Shown: positions 1 through 9,181 of the stretch, in pieces
How the letters are laid out: each line of letters begins with the position of its first letter
Position numbering within the stretch: position 1 is the first letter of the stretch
DNA from: Akkermansiaceae bacterium
GTDB lineage: Bacteria > Verrucomicrobiota > Verrucomicrobiia > Verrucomicrobiales > Akkermansiaceae
Direction: 5' to 3'
Assembly: GCA_905181965.1 (NCBI GenBank)
Contig: CAJIZY010000021.1
Location: 28,047 to 92,046, forward strand
Length of the DNA: 64,000 nucleotides
Position numbers and translations under genes: made by a program
The notes under the pieces: model-generated
Database searches by the model: none
What the model saw: only the letters and a program-made list of their open reading frames with translations
What the model was told of the DNA's origin: nothing

Positions 1-239
1 TCTCCAAGCGACTCCTCAAAAACAAATTCGACCTCACGTTTCTCACCCCCAAGCAAACGCAACGATTGCTTGCCAGCCTTGGCATGACCCCCATGAATCA
101 CCGCGTCCCCTTTTCGCGCAACCAAAATTCCACCCTCAAGCTTAAGCTTTTCAAATTCACCCAAGGGTAATTTTTCAAACCCTTCCCCCGCCGCCCGTAA
201 GCAGATCACCACCAAAATAATCCATACCAAAGTTGTCAT
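1..239 (-). CDS. N-terminus of an exported protein (partial, runs off the window)
   Basis: An open frame starts at the ATG at 239 and runs out of the window at base 1, giving about 79 residues. The first 19 or so residues (MTTLVWIILVVICLRAAG) form a typical signal peptide, followed by a soluble stretch with short beta-strand-like segments (FEKLKLEGGILVARKGDA). It is divergent from the GntR-type regulator gene that starts at 321, with about 80 bp between the two starts, so the regulator could control it. I do not recognise the family from this fragment, and the function is unknown. What is visible supports only that it is secreted or periplasmic. Confidence 0.6.
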   Translation of the reverse strand, partial: MTTLVWIILVVICLRAAGEGFEKLPLGEFEKLKLEGGILVARKGDAVIHGGHAKAGKQSLRLLGGEKREVEFVFEESLG

Positions 240-320
240 AACCGAATGCTGTCACAGAGAAGCCCTGAAACCCCGAATATTAACTGGTATTAAAAAAAGA
301 CCACCTTAACCTCTTCTGAT

Positions 321-1409
321 ATGTCACGTCTTCCTATGCGCCACGGCCTCCCCTCGCAAGCCGCCGGTATCATCCAAGAAATGATTACTACCGGAGAGCT
401 CCGAAATTTTATCCCAGGTGAACGCACTCTTGCCGAAAAACTCCAAATCGGGCGCGACACCCTTCGAGCTTCTCTTCAAATTCTAGAACAGAAAAAGGTC
501 ATCTCCGAACCCCAACACGGCAGAAGACGGTCCATCCTCAACCAATCCCCCTCGCCCACCCGCACCTCCTCCAAGCGGGTCGGATTCCTCTCCCCCAAAA
601 AGCTACTCCAACTTCCACCGCAGCTTCTCGCAGAATTCGACACCCTTCGCGAACTCCTTCAAAAGCAATTTTACGAACTCGAACTCGTCTCACCCGGAAT
701 TTTTCACCTCCAACATCCCTTCGCTAAATTAGAAAGTCTGATCAAGGACCACGAAGCCGACGTCTGGATCCTCTACCAATGCAATCGCAAGATACAGGAA
801 TGGTTTTACCAAAAAAAAATCCCCACCCTCGTCCGGGGATTTAGCCATGACTCCGTCGATCTCCCCTGCATCGACGATGACTGGCGCTCCGCTGCCTTTC
901 ACGCTGGCCACCATCTAAAGCGCATGGGCCATCACCGCATCGGACTCCTCATGCCCGATACCGAACTCGCCGGACTCCGCGCCACCGAAGCCGGACTTCA
1001 AGAGGCGGCCATCAAGAATCCCAAATCACTTTCCATTCACAAAATGACCGAAAAAGGCGACTCGAAAAGCGTGACCCGCGCCCTCGAAATCGCCCTCGGC
1101 CTCGATCAACCGCCAACTGCACTCATCGCCACCCGCTCACGCCACCTTCTCACCCTCATCTCCTGGCTTGCCGCTCACAAGCTCAGCATCCCCCGTGACC
1201 TTTCAGTCATCACTCTGACCTTTGAGCCTTGGTTCGACCACCTCTACCCATCTGTCAGCCATTACCGCTCCAATCCCATCATGATCGCACGTTCAGTCAC
1301 CCGAAAGGTCCTCCAACTAGCCGAAGGAAAATCCTCGACAGCCCAAAAAAAACTTCTCTCTCCTGAATTTTTGGATGGCGACTCGGTTAAAAAATTGACT
1401 CGCTCCTGA
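321..1409 (+). CDS. GntR-type winged-helix regulator with LacI-like sensor domain
   Basis: A 362-residue transcription regulator. Residues about 10-72 are a GntR-type winged helix (LPSQAAGIIQEMITTGEL, then the recognition region GERTLAEKLQIGRDTLRASL). Residues about 85-355 resemble the periplasmic-binding-protein-like sensor domain of LacI/GalR regulators (DVWILYQCNRK; FHAGHHLKRMGHHRIGLLMP; PTALIATRSRHLLTLISWLA). This GntR-HTH plus LacI-sensor layout is seen in sugar-responsive regulators such as AraR-type proteins and is frequent in Verrucomicrobiota. The ligand is probably a sugar, but nothing here identifies it. The stop lies one base before the mutM start, so the two are probably co-transcribed. 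The divergent exported-protein gene is the obvious local target candidate. Confidence 0.85.
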   Translation: MSRLPMRHGLPSQAAGIIQEMITTGELRNFIPGERTLAEKLQIGRDTLRASLQILEQKKVISEPQHGRRRSILNQSPSPTRTSSKRVGFLSPKKLLQLPPQLLAEFDTLRELLQKQFYELELVSPGIFHLQHPFAKLESLIKDHEADVWILYQCNRKIQEWFYQKKIPTLVRGFSHDSVDLPCIDDDWRSAAFHAGHHLKRMGHHRIGLLMPDTELAGLRATEAGLQEAAIKNPKSLSIHKMTEKGDSKSVTRALEIALGLDQPPTALIATRSRHLLTLISWLAAHKLSIPRDLSVITLTFEPWFDHLYPSVSHYRSNPIMIARSVTRKVLQLAEGKSSTAQKKLLSPEFLDGDSVKKLTRS

Positions 1410-1410
1410 C

Positions 1411-2229
1411 ATGCCCGAACTCGCCGAAGTCGAACTTGCCCGCCGCCAATGGGCTGCCTTTCATGGAGAAAAAATCATCTCCATCGACACCCAGCCCAAA
1501 GCACGCATCTACCGAGATTGCCCCTCGCCCGCTCTGCGCATCCTCAAAGGCAAACCCCTCCTCTCCTCCCGCGCCCACGGTAAGCGTATGCTCTTCACCT
1601 TCGCGCCCAAACTTCATCTCGAAGTCCACCTCGGCATGTCAGGAAAACTCGCCACCGAGCCGCTGGGCTACCAAGAGCAAAAGCACGACCATCTTATTCT
1701 CCACACCACCAAAGCCGCTCTTATTTTTAACGACTACCGCATGTTCGGCCGTGTCATGCTCCACGACTGTGCAGCCCCTTGGTCCGATTTCCCACCCCAA
1801 CCACAAGATTCAAAATTCTCGCTCGTCCATGTCCGCAAACTCATTAAACGCCATCCAAAAAAACCTCTTAAGGCACTGCTCCTCGATCAAAACGCCTGCC
1901 CTGGAATCGGCAATTGGATGGCAGATGAGATTTGTTGGCGATTAGGAATGCATCCAGGCATCGTAACCGGGACGCTCGAAGCTGCAACGCTTCGCAAAGA
2001 GATCCGCTTTGTAACCTTCGGAGCCCTCAAACATATTGCCGAAAAAAACACCACCGCCTCATCCGATGGTTTCGCCCCCGGCAGCTACGTTGCTAACGTG
2101 CCCCCGAAGAACTGGCTTTTCCAGCATCGCTGGAAAAAGGGCGGCACATGTCCCAAGTGCAAAACTGCGCTGGCCCGCGATACAATCGCCTCCCGGACTA
2201 CCGCTTGGTGTCCCAATTGCCAGTGTTAG
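1411..2229 (+). CDS. mutM: Formamidopyrimidine-DNA glycosylase (Fpg/MutM)
   Basis: Bifunctional base-excision-repair glycosylase/AP lyase that removes oxidised purines such as 8-oxoguanine. The 272-residue length is typical. It begins MPELAEVE, giving the catalytic N-terminal Pro and the following Glu (most homologues read PELPEVE). The lesion-site lysine lies in SSRAHGKRML. The helix-two-turn-helix is at ACPGIGNWMADEICWRLGMHP; the GNWMADE form is closer to plant-type Fpg than to the E. coli GNIYASE form. The C-terminal zinc finger is CPKCKTALARDT with CPNC at the end. It follows the GntR-type regulator by one base and probably shares its transcript. Confidence 0.93.
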   Translation: MPELAEVELARRQWAAFHGEKIISIDTQPKARIYRDCPSPALRILKGKPLLSSRAHGKRMLFTFAPKLHLEVHLGMSGKLATEPLGYQEQKHDHLILHTTKAALIFNDYRMFGRVMLHDCAAPWSDFPPQPQDSKFSLVHVRKLIKRHPKKPLKALLLDQNACPGIGNWMADEICWRLGMHPGIVTGTLEAATLRKEIRFVTFGALKHIAEKNTTASSDGFAPGSYVANVPPKNWLFQHRWKKGGTCPKCKTALARDTIASRTTAWCPNCQC

Positions 2230-2281
2230 TCGCATTAAAATACCTCATTGATTCCAAATTAAAAAACAACATTCTAAAGAT

Positions 2282-2860
2282 ATGGCTGCACAAAAAAAAG
2301 GCTACGGCTTTCTCATCACCGCTCTCGTTATTCTGCTCTTGGGCGGAGGCCTTACGATCTTTCTTGGGATAAGCGCGTTCAACTCTGGAAAAGAATTTAC
2401 CGAAAACTTCGAAGGGGGTGAATCCTTCATCACTCCAGAGACATTCAGCTATACTTCCGAGGAAAATAAGGAGGTTACAATCTGGATTCTGGGCGATGAA
2501 GATATCGACCTCAACGAAATCGAGATCGAATTTACCGACCTTTCGACGGGTATTACAAATAAGGCTTCCAAGCCTAACGGCACAAACCATGTAAACAGCC
2601 AATATCATCTCGCCGACTTTCGCGTGGAGAAAGGCCGAACCTATCAGGTCACTGCGAAGGGTGCTACCAATGGCAGCACCATTTTGATCTCCCATGTCTC
2701 GTCTGACGCAATCCTACCCACTCTTGGCAAAGTATTCGGAGCATTCGGGGTTGCCGGCGTCACCTTTATCCTCACTCTCATCTTTGGTATCATCGGCCTA
2801 GTCAAATACCTCGATTCCAAAAAAACAAAACCTCATCAATCTCCTCCTCCTCTCTCCTAG
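2282..2860 (+). CDS. Small membrane protein with two transmembrane segments
   Basis: A 192-residue protein of no recognised family. Residues about 8-33 (FLITALVILLLGGGLTIFLG) form one transmembrane helix. A hydrophilic, probably periplasmic domain follows, with acidic stretches and repeated beta-type sequence (EIEIEFTDLSTG, YQVTAKGATNGST). A second helix (VAGVTFILTLIFGIIGLVKYL region) comes near residue 160, followed by a short basic, proline-rich tail. The arrangement resembles small bacterial membrane proteins with an extracytoplasmic beta domain, but I cannot assign a function. It is downstream of mutM with a 52 bp gap. Confidence 0.7.
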   Translation: MAAQKKGYGFLITALVILLLGGGLTIFLGISAFNSGKEFTENFEGGESFITPETFSYTSEENKEVTIWILGDEDIDLNEIEIEFTDLSTGITNKASKPNGTNHVNSQYHLADFRVEKGRTYQVTAKGATNGSTILISHVSSDAILPTLGKVFGAFGVAGVTFILTLIFGIIGLVKYLDSKKTKPHQSPPPLS

Positions 2861-2891
2861 GAAATTCGATCACTCCTAGCAAAACGAGGGA

Positions 2892-2930
2892 CCACAATTA
2901 CCAAACCCCTGGTTCTCTGCGTTATTGTGG
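2892..2930. repeat. Nested inverted repeat in the mutM/argF intergenic region
   Basis: The 250 bp between 2861 and 3110 hold no gene. The clearest structure is a 7 bp inverted repeat (CCACAAT at 2892-2898 with ATTGTGG at 2924-2930) that encloses a second small hairpin (ACCA/TGGT around AACCCC). It has no T-tract, so it is not a clear intrinsic terminator. The rest of the gap must contain the argF promoter, which I cannot pinpoint. Confidence 0.4.
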
Positions 2931-3110
2931 CCTACGCCCACCACTTTCTGAACACCATTAAACATTAAGACAGCTACTGAGATAGCAAGGGAGACGATCT
3001 GAGTCACTGCCTCCACATAGCTTACAAATCAATCATCTCAAAAAGTCATTAGGCAAAACTTGAACTTTCTCCGGATATAGCTCATTCATTGCGTTTCCCG
3101 CTGTTTAAAC

Positions 3111-4004
3111 ATGAAATTTCTCTCAATCGAAGAATCCAATTCCCAGGAACTTGAGTCTCTTCTCAATCTCGCTGCCGAAATGAAGTCGACTCGTGCCACA
3201 ACTTCCAATCAGCCACTTGCGGGACAAACATGGGCCATTATTTTCACCAAGGCCTCGACCCGAACACGCGTCTCTTTCGAGGTCGGGATTCGCGAACTCG
3301 GTGGCAATGTCATGTTCCTTTCCGGCAACGACATCCAGCTTGGACGCGGCGAACCCATCAAGGACACCGCCCGTGTCCTTGGCCGTATGGTCCACGGAGC
3401 TGTGATCCGGACCTTTGATCAAGAGGACGTCGAAGATTTCTCCTCCTACTCAGGAATTCCCACGATTAATGCCCTCACAGACAAGGAACATCCCTGCCAA
3501 ATTCTCGCCGACCTTCTAACGATTCAAGAAAAGCTTGGCACCTGGGAAGGCAAGAAAGTGGTCTTTATTGGAGATGGTAATAATAATATGTCGCGTTCTT
3601 GGATGTGGGCCGCCAAATATCTTGGCTTCGAATTCGTCGTCGCGGCACCAAAGTCCTGCCTTCCTCCGCAAGATTTCATCGATCATCTCGATGCTCCCAA
3701 TGTCGCTCTGATCACTGACCCAGCGGCGGCAGCCAAAAATGCTGACGTCATCAACACAGACGTTTGGCTTTCAATGGGGCAGGAGGGCCAAGATGAAAAA
3801 GAAGCACTTTTTGGCGACTACCAAGTTAACGACGATCTTCTTTCCCACTGTTCTCCTAACCACATTGTTCTTCATTGCCTACCGGCCTACCGAGGCAAGG
3901 AAATCAGCGAAGAGACTTTGGAAGCGCATGCTAACACCATTTTTCAACAGGCAGAAAACCGCCTCCACGTCCAGAAAGCGGTCCTCGCAACTCTCGTCGA
4001 ATGA
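3111..4004 (+). CDS. argF: Ornithine carbamoyltransferase
   Basis: Cytoplasmic enzyme that makes citrulline from ornithine and carbamoyl phosphate in arginine biosynthesis. The 297 residues carry the carbamoyl-phosphate motif STRTR (residues about 49-53, in FTKASTRTRVSFE), the HPCQ motif (about residue 127) and the OTCase catalytic/ornithine motif HCLPAYRG (about residue 255). The length is slightly short but complete. The stop codon overlaps the next start as ATGA, so gtrA is translationally coupled. A second arginine-pathway gene, a damaged argD, lies at 31.6 kb, so the pathway genes are dispersed. Confidence 0.95.
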   Translation: MKFLSIEESNSQELESLLNLAAEMKSTRATTSNQPLAGQTWAIIFTKASTRTRVSFEVGIRELGGNVMFLSGNDIQLGRGEPIKDTARVLGRMVHGAVIRTFDQEDVEDFSSYSGIPTINALTDKEHPCQILADLLTIQEKLGTWEGKKVVFIGDGNNNMSRSWMWAAKYLGFEFVVAAPKSCLPPQDFIDHLDAPNVALITDPAAAAKNADVINTDVWLSMGQEGQDEKEALFGDYQVNDDLLSHCSPNHIVLHCLPAYRGKEISEETLEAHANTIFQQAENRLHVQKAVLATLVE

Positions 4005-4498
4005 TCACACGGGAAGTCGGTAAAGCCTGGCAATTTTTTCGGGAGCAAGGGTTCAAGAAAACCCTTCTTACAAGCGAGGCCCCCTTCCTAATTCAATTTG
4101 GGAAATATAGCGCCTGTGGTGTCATCTCGGTTATAGCTCTCGCTCTTGTGATCTACCTCGGTGAACTTCTGTTTCCTCAATCTTTTTCAGACAACCTTTC
4201 AAATAAAACCCTCGCATGGAATACCGCAATTTTACATTTCATTGCGTTTATTCCGTCAAATCTAGTGGCTTATGGGCTCAATCGATGGCTCGTCTTCACT
4301 CCCGGGCGACACTCTAGAAAGAAAGAATTGACCCTATTCACAATTATCTCGCTTCTAAGCTTTTCGATCGGAGAATTTTTTCCATTCTGGCTGATTAACA
4401 ACTTAGACCTCCCTCGACCTGTCGTTCACTTTTCCTTTATTCTGTCTTCGGCGATGGTCAATTTCGTCTGCCGTAAATTCCTCGTCTTCGAAAAGTAG
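4001..4498 (+). CDS. GtrA-family membrane protein
   Basis: A 165-residue protein with four hydrophobic helices and the GtrA/DPMS-type layout: QFGKYSACGVISVIALALVI, IPSNLVAYGLNRWLVF (the typical N-x-x-W-V-F motif), TIISLLSFSIGEF and the C-terminal NFVCRKFLVF. GtrA-like proteins are thought to flip undecaprenyl-phosphate-linked sugars across the inner membrane. It overlaps argF by 4 bp but converges on a GtrB-like glycosyltransferase and a multi-span membrane protein at 4.6-6.9 kb, which would complete a Gtr-type modification set. The exact substrate is unknown. Confidence 0.85.
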   Translation: MITREVGKAWQFFREQGFKKTLLTSEAPFLIQFGKYSACGVISVIALALVIYLGELLFPQSFSDNLSNKTLAWNTAILHFIAFIPSNLVAYGLNRWLVFTPGRHSRKKELTLFTIISLLSFSIGEFFPFWLINNLDLPRPVVHFSFILSSAMVNFVCRKFLVFEK

Positions 4499-4555
4499 CC
4501 CGAGCGGCTCGCAACTGCCTCTTTTCCTCTCACCAGAAGGCACTGGAAGATTATT

Positions 4556-5879
4556 CTACTCTTCTTTCTTTTCGCGGAGAAAACTTGGTTTCTCATCGAG
4601 ATACTTTTCCATCACCATTTCAGTGAAGGGATCGAATGGTTCATAACCATCTTCAAAATTACGATTTAAGATCACCGTCTTGACCTGACCTTCAGCCCAA
4701 ACATAGCTAAGAAGCGGATTGGTCCACCCCCAATGGTCGATGTCTCCATGATCAGCCGGATCAACAAACCCTTTTTCCTCTTTCAGAATCCCCTGAAATT
4801 CTCCTTTAAAAGTTACCCAGCTCTGGAGATGGCGGACATACAAAAAGGATAGCCCAACAACAATCAAGGAAACCGAAACGGCCAAATCTTTAGTCATTTT
4901 TCCGCTTTCAACAGTTGAATAAAAAAGTGATTAACATTAACAAAGGCAAAGCTGTTAAAGTGAGCGTCCTCGTTGAGAAGGAGATCCCACCCATGATCCC
5001 GGGCGAAAGCAGGGAAATACCTCCAATGACTAGTGGGACAATCCAAGCCGCCAATCTAAGACGAGATGATGAAAACATAATGCCGACCATATTCAAGGTG
5101 ACATAAGAAAGCCCTATCCAAGGATAGGGATGCGCTAGAGAAGCTACAATCGCCCCTAGAAAATGCCCACGGTTCTCAAGATCCCGTGGAAAAAGAATCC
5201 ACGTTACGGCGATCACCACCGAAGCCAAAGCCAAGCCCGCTAACACCCCGCTCCCCCATCTCTCGCGGGGATTCTTTTCAAGCCAAGACCGAAAAGCAAA
5301 AATGAAAGTGAAGATCACACCTGAAACCAAAGCAGTTTCATAGAGCTTTAGATGGGCCACCAGAAGCAAAGCGGTCAAAATCTGCTCCAAAAACGTGAGC
5401 CGGCGGCGCATGATTCCAAAATAAAAGATAGGCCAGACCAGCACGAGAAGGGTGAGATGCTCACCATAAATGAGACACCATGACGAGAGGTTAAGGCTAA
5501 CCATGGAGATCAGAAAAAAGAAAATAAGAGCTGGTCGCTCGCGAGTGGCATACAGCGAAATGGCAAAAGAAAGAATCCAAGGGAACCAAACCCCCAAACC
5601 AAAAAATATCTCCAAAGCTTTTAAATCAGTAACTCCAGAACGAACAGCCAGCACGAGAGGCCACTGAGTAAGATATTCAGCATGGGCGCGAGAAGGAGAA
5701 ACGTGAGTGAAAGTGGCATTATCGAGAATGATGGCGAAGTAAAATGGACCATCGCTTGCGAAGTAAGTGTCTGCGGAAAACCCAATCCAAAGCGCTGCTG
5801 AGATCACAGTAAACAACGCAATCGATAGCCCTCGGATTCTCCAAGGAGATAATAAGACCGCTCCAGAAATCACATTCAT
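4556..5879 (-). CDS. Multi-span membrane protein, GT-C/GtrC-like; apparent frameshift near 4920
   Basis: The 5' part (5879 to about 4908) encodes about 320 residues with roughly nine hydrophobic helices and long loops, as in polytopic glycosyltransferases (early loop FSADTYFASDGPFYF). The frame then stops, and a second frame starting near 4897 gives another helix (VSLIVVGLSFLY) and a soluble tail of about 90 residues. Shortening the A6 run at about 4919-4924 by one base joins the two frames into one protein of about 440 residues, so I treat this as one gene with a homopolymer break. Its ATG overlaps the TAA of the upstream glycosyltransferase (TAATG), indicating coupling. The role is probably transfer of a lipid-linked sugar outside the membrane. 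The two parts could instead be separate genes. Confidence 0.6.
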
Positions 5880-6850
5880 TATGAAGATTTCTCAAGCCCC
5901 ACTTTTTCTGCCACCAAAAACTCAGGTCGTCCCTTCACCTCGGTGTAAATCCGGTTAAGATACTCCCCAATCACCCCCAAAAAAAGCAACTGCACTCCTC
6001 CTAAAAATAAAATGATTACGATCGTCGCGGCAAAGCCGGGCACAATGGGCAGACCCATTTCTCGGAAAGGGTCAGGATACAGCTTTTGAACCACGAAGAA
6101 CATGGCTCCCAAGGCTGAAAAAATTGATACCATCAGACCTACGAAAGACGCCAAACGTAACGGAACGCCGCTGAAAGAAAAAAGGCCGTCACTCGCTAAA
6201 CCAAACAACTTTTTAAAAGTGTATTTGGGCTCTCCCGCAAAACGCGCACTACGTTCGTATTCCAGCCCCACTTGCCGAAACCCCGACCAAGCCCGCAAAC
6301 CACGAAGAAAGCGGTTTTTCTCAGGAAAAGCCACTAGAGTATCAACCACCTTGCGGTCCAATAGGCTAAAGTCACCAGAGTCGAGAGGGAAATCCTCAAT
6401 ATCAGTCATCGATTTCATCAAACGATAAAAACAAAAGTAAGCAACCCGCTTGAAGATTCCTTCCTTTCGTTTTTTGCGCACCGCATAAACCACTTCAAAA
6501 CCCTCACGCCACTTTTCGATCAAATCCGAAATTAATTCAGGAGGATCTTGGAGATCAGCATCAATGATCGCCACGACCTCACCAGTAACAGATTCCAAGC
6601 CGGCTGAAACAGCAGCTTGATGACCAAAATTCCTACTTAAAATCACTAGTTTCCACCGTGAGTTCTTTTCGTTCTGCTCGCGGATTAGCTTAACCGTGCG
6701 ATCATTCGAGCCATCGTCTATACAAACGATTTCGTAGTTTTCAGGCCAGCTCCCCGAAACTTTTTCGATACGCTCAAAGAGAGCCGGTAACGAATCTTCT
6801 TCGTTATAACACGGGACGATCACACTCAGTGAATTGGGACACTCTTTCAT
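5879..6850 (-). CDS. GT2 undecaprenyl-phosphate glycosyltransferase (GtrB/ArnC-like)
   Basis: Transfers a sugar from a nucleotide donor to undecaprenyl phosphate at the inner membrane. The N-terminal GT-A domain shows SVIVPCYNEEDSLPALF, CIDDGSNDRTV, LSRNFGHQAAVSAGL and the metal-binding DADLQDPPEL. Two C-terminal transmembrane helices follow (VGLMVSIFSALGAMFFVVQ and ATIVIILFLGGVQLLFLGVI), then the family tail GEYLNRIYTEVKGRPEFLV. The start is taken at 6850 (MKECPNSLSVIVPC); an upstream in-frame Met at 6949 would overlap the preceding gene. With the coupled downstream membrane protein and the nearby gtrA it forms a three-part Gtr-like set. Confidence 0.92.
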   Translation of the reverse strand: MKECPNSLSVIVPCYNEEDSLPALFERIEKVSGSWPENYEIVCIDDGSNDRTVKLIREQNEKNSRWKLVILSRNFGHQAAVSAGLESVTGEVVAIIDADLQDPPELISDLIEKWREGFEVVYAVRKKRKEGIFKRVAYFCFYRLMKSMTDIEDFPLDSGDFSLLDRKVVDTLVAFPEKNRFLRGLRAWSGFRQVGLEYERSARFAGEPKYTFKKLFGLASDGLFSFSGVPLRLASFVGLMVSIFSALGAMFFVVQKLYPDPFREMGLPIVPGFAATIVIILFLGGVQLLFLGVIGEYLNRIYTEVKGRPEFLVAEKVGLEKSS

Positions 6851-6896
6851 AAACTGGACGTGATCTTTAACACCCGAAAACCTACCAAGCAATCTC

Positions 6897-8357
6897 TCAC
6901 GGCCCTTCGGTAGCGAGATTAAATTTAGAGAACAACCTCTCTGGGGCATCAGGGAACTTTTCGCCTAACAAATCCAACCATTCCGAAGGCTTTTCCTGGG
7001 TCAGAACACTGCCATCCGGCCCAATGATGTCATCGAGATGAATCTCTTCTGGTGGACCGTAGGAAAAAGGATTTTCCCATACAAAGGTCGCCACCCACCC
7101 ATCACGATACCAAGCCATACAAACTCCACTCACCCCGGTATTACAGGCGAAGGACATCTGTGTTCTTTCCGCGCCAGAAGCCTTTAGAAGTGAGCAGCCT
7201 AGCATACCCGGAACTTTAGGAAGCTCAAGTAAATCGCGTAAGCTCGGCAAAAGATCCAAATGAGACGCAGAAGCTTGAGGAGGAGCTTCCACTCCCTTTG
7301 GCCACTTGATCAGGATTGGCACCTGAGTCTGGGCTGGCAGGAGTGATGAACTATGAAACCAGCTCCCATTTTCATAGAACTCCTCTCCGTGATCACCTGT
7401 CACTATGATAACGCTATTATCATAACGACCCTGATTTTTTAGCTCCTCAACGAATTCCTTCACTTGAAAATCAACCCAAGCCACTGAGTTGTGATAGCGT
7501 CTCTTTATTGAGGCAATATCCTCGTCGCTTGGAAAACCTGGAACACCCGCTTCATCGTGAAAATCAGAATAAGGCGGCTCAAAATCTTCATGCCATCGGT
7601 ATCCGTAGTGGGTAGAATCGAGAGCAATAAAGTGAAAGTTTCCACCGGAAGGAGCCACCTTCAAAGCTTCCATCGCTGAAGTAAACGCTGCCTTTTCCCG
7701 TTGTGGAATCTGATCATAGTAATCTTGCCAATGGATATCTCCCGCAAGCGATTGCTCGTAAACTTCAAATAACCCCTGATTTGTTCCAAAGCTCGTGCTC
7801 CCCATATTTCGATATGAGAGGTCACAAACCGTTCGAATTTCCATCCGGTATTTCGCTTGTTGAAGGTCGAGGAACCAGAAAGGCGTCTCCAGTTTGCTTT
7901 CGCTTACCGACTTGGCCTTATCTCCCGCCCAAAATACCGGAAGCGCTCCATGAAAAAGACCATACCACGACAAGGCCGTTGAATTCGAAGAAGCCCAAGT
8001 CTTCCCAATTTTTTGGCATTCGTTGTCGCGGAAATCTGAGAGGAATGGAGCATGTTCCGGCGCAATCGCATCCTGCCGGGTGCTCTCCACCATGATAATG
8101 AAAATGTCGGGAGAGTTTACCTTCCCATCGCCCCCCACGGCAAGCTCTCCTGCCTCGAACATCGCTTTGGGGTGAAATTTAACATTAAACCGAGCCACGC
8201 CCAGCGGCGGCTCAAAACCCGCGATGACATGGACATCGTAGACGTTATGCCCCCATCTCTGGGCATTTCGCGATTTCCAACTCGTCCCAACTGCCTTCTC
8301 AGCCCAGACGCCCCCCCAGAGTCCGCTAAGAAAAACCAAAAGAAACCAGCGCGCCAT
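6897..8357 (-). CDS. Secreted alkaline-phosphatase-superfamily hydrolase/transferase (sulfatase-like)
   Basis: About 486 residues. Start 8357 is chosen because it opens a signal peptide (MARWFLLVFLSGLWGGVWA). The mature protein has the superfamily metal sites: IIMVESTRQD at the start of the catalytic domain, a Ser/Thr nucleophile region (ASSNSTALSWYGLFHG) and VTGDHGEEFYENGSWFHSSS with the DHGEE metal ligands. It lacks the CxPxR formylglycine signature of true sulfatases, so it is closer to LtaS/YejM-type phosphoglycerol or phosphoethanolamine transferases. The gene upstream, 25 bp away, encodes only membrane helices, so the pair may be a split version of that architecture. The substrate is unknown. 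Confidence 0.75.
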   Translation of the reverse strand: MARWFLLVFLSGLWGGVWAEKAVGTSWKSRNAQRWGHNVYDVHVIAGFEPPLGVARFNVKFHPKAMFEAGELAVGGDGKVNSPDIFIIMVESTRQDAIAPEHAPFLSDFRDNECQKIGKTWASSNSTALSWYGLFHGALPVFWAGDKAKSVSESKLETPFWFLDLQQAKYRMEIRTVCDLSYRNMGSTSFGTNQGLFEVYEQSLAGDIHWQDYYDQIPQREKAAFTSAMEALKVAPSGGNFHFIALDSTHYGYRWHEDFEPPYSDFHDEAGVPGFPSDEDIASIKRRYHNSVAWVDFQVKEFVEELKNQGRYDNSVIIVTGDHGEEFYENGSWFHSSSLLPAQTQVPILIKWPKGVEAPPQASASHLDLLPSLRDLLELPKVPGMLGCSLLKASGAERTQMSFACNTGVSGVCMAWYRDGWVATFVWENPFSYGPPEEIHLDDIIGPDGSVLTQEKPSEWLDLLGEKFPDAPERLFSKFNLATEGP

Positions 8358-8382
8358 TATCTGAGATACAAAAATATCAGCC

Positions 8383-9069
8383 CTATGGCCGAAGATAAAA
8401 AACCCAAACCACCAACAGGAAGCCAAACACCACTGCCCATGGAGGAACCGGAACCCCGCTTGAAGCAAGATTCGACCCAAGATCAAAACTTCCCATTTCA
8501 TCCAACATGTTGAGCAAATTGATGATTGGGTTTTTCCAATAGAGAATCGCCACGAAATCAGCCAACATCACAAATGGTAAAAACGCCGCTACAACCCATG
8601 GCCATCGACGCATTTTTTTCGGAGCCAGAGCCCCTGACAAACCGCAAGCTAACCAATAGATTCCAACAATGACCGCACCAGTAAGGACACGTCCAAACAT
8701 CGTGCTCATCTTCTCAATGGGCGTAAAGCGAAAGCCTTCCAAAAAGAGGTAGTTATGAAACCCAAAAACCCCCACCGACAAAATAAACCACATCCAATGA
8801 AACTGGTGACGCTCGGCACACCAGAGTCGAAAACTACCAATCATAGTATGCCCCGAAAGCTTGATCCAAATCAGGCCACCAAGAGCAGAACCACCCAGCC
8901 CCCACCAAATCGCAAGGATAACATTATCCCCAAACCTACCAGCCTCGAGAACCCATGGAGCACGTGGGCCATTGAAGCCAACTGCCACAAAAAATGGCAG
9001 TAATGCCAGCGCTGCCCCCACTAACCAAAGGGGTCCATGCCAGCTCTCACTCAGTTTCCGATTCATCAT
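8383..9069 (-). CDS. Six-helix membrane protein paired with the sulfatase-like hydrolase
   Basis: A 228-residue, almost entirely hydrophobic protein with about six transmembrane helices (for example LVGAALALLPFFVAVGF, HWMWFILSVGVFGFHNYLFL, VVAAFLPFVMLADFVAILYW, and AVVFGFLLVVWVFYL at the end). I do not recognise a named family. It ends 25 bp before the secreted hydrolase gene on the same strand. In YejM/LtaS proteins an N-terminal membrane domain of five helices precedes a periplasmic hydrolase domain in one chain. Here the same content is on two adjacent genes, which suggests a two-protein complex (inference). Confidence 0.65.
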   Translation of the reverse strand: MMNRKLSESWHGPLWLVGAALALLPFFVAVGFNGPRAPWVLEAGRFGDNVILAIWWGLGGSALGGLIWIKLSGHTMIGSFRLWCAERHQFHWMWFILSVGVFGFHNYLFLEGFRFTPIEKMSTMFGRVLTGAVIVGIYWLACGLSGALAPKKMRRWPWVVAAFLPFVMLADFVAILYWKNPIINLLNMLDEMGSFDLGSNLASSGVPVPPWAVVFGFLLVVWVFYLRP

Positions 9070-9181
9070 GAATCCGCCGAAGCGGATTCGTGTGTTAACA
9101 TGCCCACCCGGTCATAGCAACATTCCCGCCATCTCAGAAAACAGCGATTTTTATAAATGCGCATTCCGGTTACTGTGTAGC

